In this document: piece by piece, positions 1 through 5,366 of the stretch | Layout: every line of letters starts with the position of its first letter | How positions within the stretch are numbered: position 1 is the stretch's first letter | Source of the DNA: JBOGVZ01 sp050692985 | GTDB lineage: Bacteria; Actinomycetota; UBA4738; CALAEC01 | Reading direction: 5' to 3' | NCBI GenBank assembly: GCA_050692985.1 | Contig: JBOGVZ010000035.1 | Coordinates: forward strand, 1 to 13,480 | Length of the DNA stretch: 13,480 nucleotides | Made by a program: the position numbers and the translations under genes | The notes under the pieces: model-generated | What the model saw: the letters and a program-made list of their open reading frames with translations, nothing else | Told to the model about the DNA's origin: nothing | Databases searched by the model: none

Positions 1-1
1 C

Positions 2-538
2 AACCCGTTCGGGAACGGCGGGATCCACGTGTTCGACATCGGCGACCCCTCGAACATCCACTACGCCGAGACCGTGGACGGGGACAAGGCCATCTGGCGC
101 GGCGAGGAGATCGTGTCCGCGGCCACCATGTGCACCGTCCACGTGATCGAGCACATCCGAGACGAACAGCGGATCTTCATGGCGTACTACAGCCAGGGGA
201 TCAAGGTCCTGGACTACGAGGTCGACGACCAGGGCCGGTTCTCGTTCACCGAGACCGCTTCGTTCACGCTTCCGGCCACGAGCTCGTGGGTGGCCCAGCC
301 GTTCAAGATCGTGGACAACGAGGACGGCACCCGGACGTACTTCCTGTACTCCTCGGACATCCAGCGCGGGATCGACATCCTGAGCTGGACCGGGCCCGCC
401 AACACGGTCCGGAGGGGATCCGGGCCCCCGCCGCGCCGCTCCATGGCGGTGGGAGACCTGGCCCTGCTGCTGATGGGGCTCGGCGGCCTCCCGGTGGCGG
501 CCGGGTTCGGTCGGCGCCGCCGCTCCGCCCGAGGCTGA
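2..538 (+). CDS. C-terminal part of an exported beta-propeller-like (LVIVD-type) protein
   Basis: The reading frame is open from base 2, so the true start lies left of the window and about 178 residues are visible. Three similar strands recur, GIHVFDIGDPSN, QGIKVLDYEVD and RGIDILSWTG. This is the look of LVIVD/beta-propeller blades in extracellular proteins. The last 35 residues form a tail: a proline/arginine linker (PPPRRS), about 20 hydrophobic residues (AVGDLALLLMGLGGLPVAAG) and a basic end (GRRRRSARG). That is the arrangement of a C-terminal membrane anchor or sorting signal, but no LPXTG or PEP motif is present. A signal peptide would be outside the window. Two hairpins follow the stop. 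The fold call rests on the repeated strands only; the substrate or partner is unknown. Confidence 0.8.
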   Translation, partial: NPFGNGGIHVFDIGDPSNIHYAETVDGDKAIWRGEEIVSAATMCTVHVIEHIRDEQRIFMAYYSQGIKVLDYEVDDQGRFSFTETASFTLPATSSWVAQPFKIVDNEDGTRTYFLYSSDIQRGIDILSWTGPANTVRRGSGPPPRRSMAVGDLALLLMGLGGLPVAAGFGRRRRSARG

Positions 539-559
539 GCCCGAGGGTCCGCAGGCACG

Positions 560-584
560 AGGGGCCTCCCCACGGGAGGCCCCT
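560..584. terminator. Perfect 11-bp hairpin in convergent intergenic region
   Basis: AGGGGCCTCCC (560-570) and GGGAGGCCCCT (574-584) are perfect complements around a 3-base loop. The hairpin lies 21 bases after the stop of the left gene, which converges with the CAP gene. There is no T-run, as is usual for high-GC terminators. It could stop transcription from the + strand gene. Confidence 0.7.
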
Positions 585-610
585 CCCCTTCCCACGACGC
601 CCGGAGAGGA

Positions 611-648
611 GACGGGGCGGGCGGCTCTTGTGCGCCGCCCGCCCCGTC
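611..648. terminator. Perfect 15-bp hairpin, likely bidirectional terminator
   Basis: GACGGGGCGGGCGGC (611-625) pairs without mismatch with GCCGCCCGCCCCGTC (634-648) around an 8-base loop. It lies about 46 bases after the stop of the minus-strand CAP gene and 72 bases after the stop of the plus-strand gene. As a symmetric stem between convergent genes it can serve both. Confidence 0.75.
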
Positions 649-694
649 AGAGCCGCCGACCGCCCGCATGGGCCGGCGGCCCGGTCCGCAGGTC

Positions 695-1150
695 CTAGCT
701 GGTGAACACCACCGTCACGTAGGTTCGGCCGTCGTCCTTGACGACACCGACCCCGATCCGCCTGAAGTTCTGGTTCAGCACGTTGGCTCGGTGGGCGTCA
801 CTCTGCATGAACAGGTTGTGCAGCGAGGTGACGCTGTTGCCCATCCCGACGTTCTCCCCCCACCACACGTTCTTGAAGGGCAGGCCTCCGGGAAGGCTCT
901 TGTTGTGGTAGATCGTGCCGTCCTCGGCCATCTGACGGCTGTGCCCCTTGGCCACCCACACCAATCGGTCGGCCATCTTCAGGCGGCCGTTGCCCCGCTC
1001 CACTCGCTCGGCGTTGATGAGGCGGCGCATCTTCTTGTCCGCCTTAGTCATTGCCTGGGCCGGCCCGGTGGAACCGGGCATCGTGAACAGGAGCGCCACG
1101 AGGGCGAGGGCCAGCACCCCCAGGCGGGGTGCCGAACGAACAGCAGGCAT
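695..1150 (-). CDS. CAP-domain (SCP/YkwD-like) secreted protein, copy 1, riboswitch-controlled
   Basis: The 151-residue protein has an N-terminal signal peptide: basic MPAVRSAPR, a hydrophobic core at about 10-24, and an AQA cleavage region near 31-33. One bacterial CAP domain follows. The residues that line the CAP cavity are visible: His82 (IYHN), Glu99 in GENVG, and His120 in SDAHRANVL, followed by FRRIGVGVV. Bacterial CAP proteins are extracytoplasmic; the activity of most is unproven, so no reaction is assigned. The ATG at 1150 follows GGAGG (1160-1156) with a 5-base gap. Unlike copies 2 and 3 it has no cysteine. Its leader carries a c-di-GMP riboswitch, so its synthesis is probably tied to the sessile/motile switch. 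It converges with the left gene over two hairpins. Confidence 0.93.
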   Translation of the reverse strand: MPAVRSAPRLGVLALALVALLFTMPGSTGPAQAMTKADKKMRRLINAERVERGNGRLKMADRLVWVAKGHSRQMAEDGTIYHNKSLPGGLPFKNVWWGENVGMGNSVTSLHNLFMQSDAHRANVLNQNFRRIGVGVVKDDGRTYVTVVFTS

Positions 1151-1152
1151 GG

Positions 1153-1204
1153 GAGCCTCCTTCTCTCAGGTCCCGTGGTTCGAGCCCTGAGATGGAGGCT
1201 CGAA
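1153..1204 (-). promoter_or_regulatory. Expression platform of the riboswitch: SD-sequestering hairpin and anti-sequestor
   Basis: Read on the minus strand, GAGCCTCC (1201-1194) is complementary to GGAGGCTC (1160-1153), which contains the Shine-Dalgarno sequence. The stem continues as TCTCAGG (1192-1186) with CCTGAGA (1170-1164), separated only by a small A/GAA internal loop, giving 15 pairs. A competing hairpin, TTCGAGCC (1204-1197) with GGCTCGAA (1186-1179), uses bases of the first and would free the ribosome site. The two folds exclude each other. The pairings are seen in the sequence; the switching is inferred. Confidence 0.8.
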
Positions 1205-1301
1205 TCCTTCGGCGGCTCGGCCGCCATACCTCTGACTGAGAGGGTTAGGCCCGGAGCTTTGCGTCCCGCCGTTTCCGACGGTTTGCCTTTATCGGGACTC
1301 G
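1201..1301 (-). promoter_or_regulatory. c-di-GMP-I (GEMM-I) riboswitch aptamer
   Basis: On the minus strand the leader shows the GEMM-I core in order. AAAGGCAAACC ends at 1280. The stem CCGTCG/CGGCGG (1281-1276 with 1271-1266) is closed by a GAAA tetraloop (1275-1272). The hallmark GGACGCAAAGC (1266-1256) follows, then GGGCCTAA and a second arm CCTCT/AGAGG (1243-1239 with 1233-1229), then GGTATGGCGGCCGAGCCGCC. A P1 helix closes it: CGAGTCC (1301-1295) with GGATTCG (1207-1201), seven pairs with one G-U. The two G next to CAAACC are kept, which fits c-di-GMP better than cGAMP, but I cannot settle ligand choice by eye. The aptamer ends 51 bases before the start codon of the CAP gene. Confidence 0.92.
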
Positions 1302-1371
1302 GCTATTCCGTTCACCGGATGTATCGGATGAAACCGGGCGGAACCTTAGCGGAGGGCGGTCGCCGAGGCGG

Positions 1372-1776
1372 TCACCCAGCCAGGAGCGACAGGACGACCG
1401 TCCGGGTGTTGTTCTCGCGGTTCGTGTCCACGAGCACGACGCGCTGCCACGTTCCCAGCGCCACGTTCCCACCGTGGACCGGCAGCAACGCGAACGACGG
1501 GACCAACACCGGGAGCAGGTGGTCCGCGCCGTGTCCCACCTGGCCGTGGCGGTGCCCGTAACGGTCGTCCCGGGGGAGGATTCGCTCGATCGCGTCCTCC
1601 AGATCGTGCTCGGACCCGGCCCCCGTCTCCATGAGTGCCACCGCGGCCGTGGCGTGGGGCACGAACACGTGGAGCAGGCCATCCTCCCCTCCTTCAGCGG
1701 CGAACGCCGTGACCTGCTCGGTGACGTCAACCACCAGCCGACCGCCCGTATCCACGGAGAGCCTCGTCGTTCGCAT
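1372..1776 (-). CDS. yjbQ: YjbQ/UPF0047 family protein
   Basis: The 134-residue protein matches the compact YjbQ (UPF0047) family over its whole length. Visible signatures are VPHATAAVALME (39-50), the His-rich segment DRYGHRHGQVGHGADHLLPVL (about 71-91), VPSFALLPVHGGNVALGTWQ (92-111) and the end TRTVVLSLL. Family members have been reported to have weak thiamine-phosphate synthase activity, but the main role is uncertain. The start ATG (1776-1774) shares one base with the TGA of csaA (TGATG), so translation is probably coupled. This start gives the usual family length. It is the last gene of a three-gene operon with a thioredoxin-TPR protein and CsaA. The His-rich segment suggests a metal site (inference). 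Confidence 0.9.
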   Translation of the reverse strand: MRTTRLSVDTGGRLVVDVTEQVTAFAAEGGEDGLLHVFVPHATAAVALMETGAGSEHDLEDAIERILPRDDRYGHRHGQVGHGADHLLPVLVPSFALLPVHGGNVALGTWQRVVLVDTNRENNTRTVVLSLLAG

Positions 1777-2117
1777 CAGCCCAACCGGGCACCGTCGGGA
1801 ACCGTTCGCTCGGGTCCAACCAGCACCACGGTGCCGCCGTCCGCGTAGACCCCCAGGGTGAGCACCTCGGAGACGAACGGACCGACCCTCCTGGGCGGGA
1901 GGTTCACCACGCCCAGCACCTGGCGGCCGACGACGTCCTGGGGCGCATACAGGTCGGTGATCCGGGCGCTCGAGGCCTTGGTCCCCACGTCCGTCCCGAA
2001 GTCGATCCACAGCTTGAGCGCCGGCGCGCGGGCCTCGGGGAACGGTTCGCACCGGACCACGGTCCCGGCCCGGATGTCGAGCCGGCCGAGGTCCTCGGTG
2101 GAGGCCGCTCCGGGCAT
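1776..2117 (-). CDS. csaA: CsaA-type tRNA-binding-domain chaperone
   Basis: The 113-residue protein is a single EMAP-II/tRNA-binding OB-fold of the CsaA type, at the family's normal length. The signature is clear: LDIRAGTVV (13-21), PEARAPALKLWIDFG (27-41), KASSARITDLYAPQDVVGRQV (47-67), VVNLPPRRVGPFVSEVLTLG (70-89) and VPDGARL at the end. In Bacillus, CsaA is a homodimer with chaperone and export-related activity; related OB-folds bind tRNA. The start overlaps the stop of the upstream thioredoxin-TPR gene in TGATG, and its own stop overlaps the start of yjbQ in the same way. Next to a thioredoxin-TPR holdase candidate, a role in handling unfolded or exported proteins is plausible (inference). 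Confidence 0.92.
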   Translation of the reverse strand: MPGAASTEDLGRLDIRAGTVVRCEPFPEARAPALKLWIDFGTDVGTKASSARITDLYAPQDVVGRQVLGVVNLPPRRVGPFVSEVLTLGVYADGGTVVLVGPERTVPDGARLG

Positions 2118-2899
2118 CAGAACAGCGCCCGGGCCAGGCGGGGCCGGAACTCGCGGGTCAGGGGATCGTCGTCACCGAGCAGCTCGAAGATCCGGACCAT
2201 CAGATCCCGGGCGGCGTCCCGATCGCCATCGGCCACGCCGCCCAGGGCCAGCTCCAGGGCCCGGCGGTGGTTGCCCTCCACCGCCGCGGCCGCCGCCTCG
2301 CGCAGCGTGGCCGGGCCGTCGGTGGCCGCATCGGCGAGCACCAGGCGGGCGTGCAGGGGCCGGGCCTCGGGGGAGGCGGGTACCCGGGCCAGCAGGGCGC
2401 GGGCCTCATCCACCCGACCCTCCGCCAGCGCCACGCGAGCCAGCCCGACCGTAGCCTCCTGGTGATCGGGGAAGCTCTCGAGCACCCGACGATATGCCGC
2501 CTCGGCCTCCTGGAGCGCTCCCTGCGCCTCCACCTCACCCGCAGCCGCCACCAGCTCGTCGGCCTCCGACGGCACCACCGCCTCGAGGAATCGACGCACC
2601 GCCTCCTCCGGCTGGGCACCGACGAACTCCGAGACGACCGTTCCATCCCGGAACGCCTTGACCGCCGGGATCCCCTGGACGCCGAACCGGCCGGCCAGCG
2701 CGGGGTTGGCGTCCACGTCCACCTTGGCCAGGGTGAACCGTCCGCCGGATTCCTCGGCCAGCCGCTCGAGCACCGGGCCCAGGACCAGGCACGGCCGGCA
2801 CCAGCCGGCCCAGAAATCGACCACCACGGGCTTCTCACGGGAGGCGTCGACGACCCGCTGCTGGAAGTCGGCCTCCCCGACCTCGATCACAGGAGTCAT
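2117..2899 (-). CDS. Thioredoxin-TPR protein (CnoX/YbbN-like)
   Basis: The 260-residue cytoplasmic protein has a thioredoxin fold at about 1-110 and a helical tetratricopeptide-like region at about 111-260. The active site is WCRPC (Cys34, Cys37), with Arg in place of the usual Gly of WCGPC. The cis-proline is Pro78 (GIPAV). The helical part is rich in Ala, Glu and Leu and ends at EFRPRLARALF. This domain order is that of YbbN/CnoX, a chaperedoxin that in E. coli binds unfolded proteins and passes them to GroEL. The E. coli protein has a redox-inactive motif, while this one keeps both cysteines and may be an active reductase. No Shine-Dalgarno precedes the ATG; a TACCCT -10 box six bases upstream suggests a leaderless mRNA. 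It is the first gene of the operon with csaA and yjbQ. Confidence 0.9.
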   Translation of the reverse strand: MTPVIEVGEADFQQRVVDASREKPVVVDFWAGWCRPCLVLGPVLERLAEESGGRFTLAKVDVDANPALAGRFGVQGIPAVKAFRDGTVVSEFVGAQPEEAVRRFLEAVVPSEADELVAAAGEVEAQGALQEAEAAYRRVLESFPDHQEATVGLARVALAEGRVDEARALLARVPASPEARPLHARLVLADAATDGPATLREAAAAAVEGNHRRALELALGGVADGDRDAARDLMVRIFELLGDDDPLTREFRPRLARALF

Positions 2900-2905
2900 G
2901 CCATC

Positions 2906-2911
2906 AGGGTA
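2906..2911 (-). promoter_or_regulatory. Probable -10 box of a leaderless promoter for the thioredoxin-TPR operon
   Basis: TACCCT (TANNNT type) lies exactly six bases before the ATG at 2899, so transcription would begin at or next to the start codon. No Shine-Dalgarno is present. The -35 region is not recognisable. Confidence 0.5.
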
Positions 2912-2924
2912 GCAACGCTTCGGA

Positions 2925-2963
2925 GGTGCGATGACGCACCGGGGCCGCCGCTCGCCTCGGCGG
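2925..2963 (-). terminator. Pair of short GC hairpins after the CAP2 gene
   Basis: CCGCCG (2945-2950) pairs with CGGCGG (2958-2963), and GGTGCG (2925-2930) pairs with CGCACC (2935-2940). Both lie between the CAP2 stop and the promoter of the next gene. They are short (6 bp) and lack a T-run, so termination is only suggested. Confidence 0.4.
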
Positions 2964-2971
2964 GGGATGCG

Positions 2972-3472
2972 CTACGCGGGCTTACAGAACAGGGCCACCG
3001 CCCACAGCCGGCCCTTGTCGTCCGTGAACACCCCGGTCCCGATCTTCTTCCATTTCTTCTGGAGCATGATCGTGTTGTGCGGCTTGCTGCCCTGCCACTG
3101 CCGCATGAGCTCGTCGAGCGTGTCGGGGGCGGACCCGATCGTGGAAGCGATGATCTCGGCCAGGCTGGAGCACTTCGCCTCCTGAGCGTAGTTCGTCAGC
3201 TGTGCCGGCGATGAGTGGTCGGAAGCGGGCTCGAAGCGGCCGTCGGCGGCCATCTTCTTGGCCTGCTTGTGCGCGAACTTGACGAGCTTGGCCTGCATCT
3301 TCAGGGACTTCCGGTTGTGCTCGGCCCGGTACGCGTTGATCTTGCGTCGAAGCGCCTTCTCCTTGGGGGTCGCGGCGGTCGCGGTCTCGGTGACCGGGCC
3401 GATGATCAGCAGAGCCGCGGCCAGGGCCGCGGTCCGCGTTCGCTTCCGCGCTGCGGTGACCGGTGAAGACAT
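2972..3472 (-). CDS. CAP-domain secreted protein, copy 2
   Basis: From the ATG at 3472 the protein has 166 residues. I chose this start because MSSPVTAARKRTRT begins a classical signal peptide (core AALAAALLIIG, cleavage near TATAA). GGAGG lies nine bases upstream. The frame is open for another 28 residues, but these are arginine-rich and unlike an export signal. The CAP domain starts at ATPKEKALRRKINAYR. Cavity residues appear as His86 (DHSS), Glu106 (LAEIIA, in the place of the usual GENV) and His132 (SKPHNTIML), followed by WKKIGTGV. Cys101 and Cys163 sit where copy 3 has Cys98 and Cys157, so a disulfide is likely. It is rich in lysine. It is a tandem paralogue of copy 3. Confidence 0.9.
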   Translation of the reverse strand: MSSPVTAARKRTRTAALAAALLIIGPVTETATAATPKEKALRRKINAYRAEHNRKSLKMQAKLVKFAHKQAKKMAADGRFEPASDHSSPAQLTNYAQEAKCSSLAEIIASTIGSAPDTLDELMRQWQGSKPHNTIMLQKKWKKIGTGVFTDDKGRLWAVALFCKPA

Positions 3473-3565
3473 CTGGGTTCGCCTCCGTGCGTCTCGGGGT
3501 TCCCGGCCGGATCGTTTCCGCCCGGCGAACACGCTCAATCCCGTCCTTCCCGACACATCATTCTA
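3473..3565 (-). promoter_or_regulatory. Promoter and structured leader of CAP copy 2
   Basis: A TAGAAT -10 box (3565-3560) lies about 87 bases before the start codon; no good -35 is seen. In the leader, GTTCGCC (3530-3524) is complementary to GGCGAAC (3483-3477), which overlaps the last two bases of the GGAGG ribosome site (3486-3482). The enclosed 40 bases are GC-rich and contain the palindrome CCGGCCGG. I see no known aptamer. The fold could modulate translation (inference). Confidence 0.4.
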
Positions 3566-3614
3566 CGGATCGGGTGAGATTGCACACGAGGTGTCGCGTT
3601 CGAGCGGAGGAGGC

Positions 3615-4091
3615 TCAGTAGCAGAAGAGCTCGGTGGCCCACAGCCAGCCGGATCCGTCGACCACGACGCCGGCGCCCATCTTCTTCCAGTACCACTTCA
3701 GCATCTGTTTGCGGTGCGGGGTGCTATCGATGAACCCCTGGTGCATCTCCACGACCTTGCCGGGCAGGGCGCCGACGTTCTCCCCGATCGAGCCCTTGCA
3801 GTTCGCCTTCTTCATGTAGGAGAGCAGCTGGGCGTTGGTTGAGTGGAACCACGTGCCGCTCTCCTTCATGGCCTTCGAGTGCTTGTGCGCCAGCGTGGTC
3901 AGCTTCTTCGCCGTCTTCAGCGTGGACTTGCCCTTCTTGGTCCGGTAGCCGTTCACCAGCTTGACTAGCTTCTTCTCCTTGGGGGTCGCGGCCTCGGCGG
4001 GTGGGGCGGCGGGCACCATCACCACCAGCGCGGCCAGGGCCACCACCAGGAGCCGGTTTCGGACGGGGCTGGGGAGGGCCTGTACTCTCAT
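3615..4091 (-). CDS. CAP-domain secreted protein, copy 3
   Basis: From the ATG at 4091 the protein has 158 residues. The signal peptide is basic up to Arg13, hydrophobic at about 14-26 (LLVVALAALVVMV), and has a PAEA cleavage site near 31-34. The open frame extends further upstream, but only this start places the signal peptide at the N-terminus. The CAP domain begins with ATPKEKKLVKLVNGYR, nearly the same as in copy 2. Cavity residues are His83 (FHST), Glu104 (GENVG) and His126 (STPHRKQML), followed by WKKMGAGVVV. Cys98 and Cys157 match the cysteine pair of copy 2. The mature part is very lysine-rich, so it probably binds anionic envelope polymers (inference). No Shine-Dalgarno is evident. 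It is divergent from galT. Confidence 0.9.
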   Translation of the reverse strand: MRVQALPSPVRNRLLVVALAALVVMVPAAPPAEAATPKEKKLVKLVNGYRTKKGKSTLKTAKKLTTLAHKHSKAMKESGTWFHSTNAQLLSYMKKANCKGSIGENVGALPGKVVEMHQGFIDSTPHRKQMLKWYWKKMGAGVVVDGSGWLWATELFCY

Positions 4092-4142
4092 CGAACCAGG
4101 TATCGGCGCGGGCGGACCTTCGCTTGAGGCAAACCGGGGCAT

Positions 4143-4205
4143 CCCGGGGGGTAGCCCGCCCCCGGCCAACCCCTCGGCGGTCCGGAGGGCGAGCGGACCC
4201 CCCAG
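4143..4205. repeat. Single copy of the GC-rich stem-loop repeat found at 10.4 kb
   Basis: CCCGGGGGGTAGC (4143-4155) and GCGAGCGGACCCCCCAG (4189-4205) match the two ends of the 75-bp repeat unit at 10369-10545 in reverse orientation. The second block is an exact 17-base match to 10395-10411 and 10470-10486. The middle is GC-rich but poorly conserved. GGGGGGT and ACCCCCC can form the base of a stem-loop. It lies in the CAP3/galT divergent intergenic region. Confidence 0.65.
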
Positions 4206-4219
4206 TGGAAACGGTTGGG

Positions 4220-4225
4220 TACGCT
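4220..4225 (+). promoter_or_regulatory. Possible -10 box of galT
   Basis: TACGCT lies nine bases before the galT ATG, which would give a leader of only a few bases. There is no clear Shine-Dalgarno and no recognisable -35. Confidence 0.4.
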
Positions 4226-4234
4226 TGATGGGCC

Positions 4235-5239
4235 ATGTCGACGCTTCGCCAGGACCCGACCACGAACGAGTGGGTGATCCTTGCCCCCCAGCGAGCGCTG
4301 CGCCCGGGCTCGGTCCAGGTGCCATCCCGACCTCGGCTTCCCGAGCTGGACCCGGGGTGTCCGTTCTGCCCCGGGAACGAGCACCTGACGCCCCCGGAGA
4401 TCCTCCGCAGGCCCTCCGAAGGGGCGTGGGACCAACGGGTGTTCCCCAACCTGTTCCCGGCGCTGGCCGCGGGCGGCACCACGGAGCGCTCCGGCGACCG
4501 GGGGACCCGGGAGATGGCCGGCCTCGGCTATCACGAGGTCGTGGTGGAGTCGCCCCGGCACGACGAGCGGATGGAGGAGATGTCCGCTACCAGGGTGGCC
4601 TCCGTCATCGCGATCTGGAGAGAGCGGTACCGGGCCATGAAGCAGGACCCGGCGGTCAAGGCCGTGATCGTGTTCAAGAACTTCGGGGAGCGGGCGGGGA
4701 CCTCGCTGGTCCACCCCCACTCCCAGATCCTGGCCACTCCCGTGTTCCCTCCCGAATCGCTTCACCGCTACGCGGTGGCCACCCGGTATTTCGACGACAC
4801 CGGCCACTGCGTGTACGTCGACCTGTTCGAGCAGGAGCGTGGTGCCGGGATCCGGGTCATCTCCGAGACCGACGAGTTCCTGGCGGTGGCCCCGTTCGCT
4901 GCCGCGGTCCCGTACGAGACGTGGATCGCGCCCCGGGCCCACGAGACGTCGTTCGATCGGCTGGACGACGATCGGATCCCCGCGCTGGCGGAGCTGCTGA
5001 TCGAGATCCTCGGCGCGCTGCGTCGGGCCGCCGGCGATCCCGACTACAACCTGATCCTCCAATCCGCCCCGGCGATGGAGGAGCTCAAGCCGTTCTTCCA
5101 GTGGCACCTGCGGCTGTTGCCGCGGACATCCACACCGGCCGGCTTCGAGCTGGGGACGGGGATGTCGATCAACACCGTGCCCCCGGAGGAATCGGCGCGC
5201 CTGCTGCGGGAGGCGCTCACGGCCGCGCGCGTCGACTAG
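4235..5239 (+). CDS. galT: Galactose-1-phosphate uridylyltransferase
   Basis: The 334-residue protein belongs to the GalT branch of the HIT superfamily. It exchanges UMP between UDP-glucose and galactose-1-phosphate in the Leloir pathway, via a uridylyl-histidine. The N-terminus has the zinc motif GCPFCPGNE (Cys42, Cys45), with His100 (GYHEVVVES) and His160 as the probable other ligands. The active site is HPHSQ at 160-164, with His162 as nucleophile; the classical enzyme has HPHGQ. Later signatures are DYNLILQSAP, FQWHLRLLPR and GFELGTGMSINTVPPE. Length and domain content are complete. No galK, galE or galM is next to it, so it may feed sugar nucleotides to envelope glycans rather than serve galactose breakdown (inference). 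It may act on a related hexose-1-phosphate. Confidence 0.93.
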   Translation: MSTLRQDPTTNEWVILAPQRALRPGSVQVPSRPRLPELDPGCPFCPGNEHLTPPEILRRPSEGAWDQRVFPNLFPALAAGGTTERSGDRGTREMAGLGYHEVVVESPRHDERMEEMSATRVASVIAIWRERYRAMKQDPAVKAVIVFKNFGERAGTSLVHPHSQILATPVFPPESLHRYAVATRYFDDTGHCVYVDLFEQERGAGIRVISETDEFLAVAPFAAAVPYETWIAPRAHETSFDRLDDDRIPALAELLIEILGALRRAAGDPDYNLILQSAPAMEELKPFFQWHLRLLPRTSTPAGFELGTGMSINTVPPEESARLLREALTAARVD

Positions 5240-5251
5240 TCGCCGAGCTCC

Positions 5252-5280
5252 TTGTTGGACCCTCCCGCCGGTGCTACGGT
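5252..5280 (+). promoter_or_regulatory. Promoter of the SLH-NlpC/P60 gene
   Basis: TTGTTG (5252-5257) and TACGGT (5275-5280) are separated by 17 bases. Transcription would start near 5287, leaving a leader of about 80 bases. I see no aptamer in the leader. The ribosome site GGAG lies five bases before the ATG. Confidence 0.55.
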
Positions 5281-5366
5281 GTGGCTCCCCGCTCGGCGGC
5301 CCCCGCGATCGCCGGGCTCAAGGGTTCCCCCCGACAGTCGATATCCAGGCAGGACACGGAGCGTCG

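Noticed and set aside
1174..1208. tRNA-like T-arm strings (GGTTCGAGCC and CTCGAATCC) on the plus strand
   Set aside because: No acceptor stem, anticodon arm or CCA end fits. The strings are the complement of the riboswitch expression platform.
668..1561. Plus-strand open frame across CAP1, the riboswitch and part of yjbQ
   Set aside because: It crosses three well-supported minus-strand elements and shows no domain; typical spurious frame in high-GC DNA.
4127..4205. Possible second GEMM riboswitch before galT (GGCAAACC is present on the plus strand)
   Set aside because: The GGACGCAAAGC core and the GNRA-capped arm are missing. The region is better explained as the repeat family seen at 10.4 kb.
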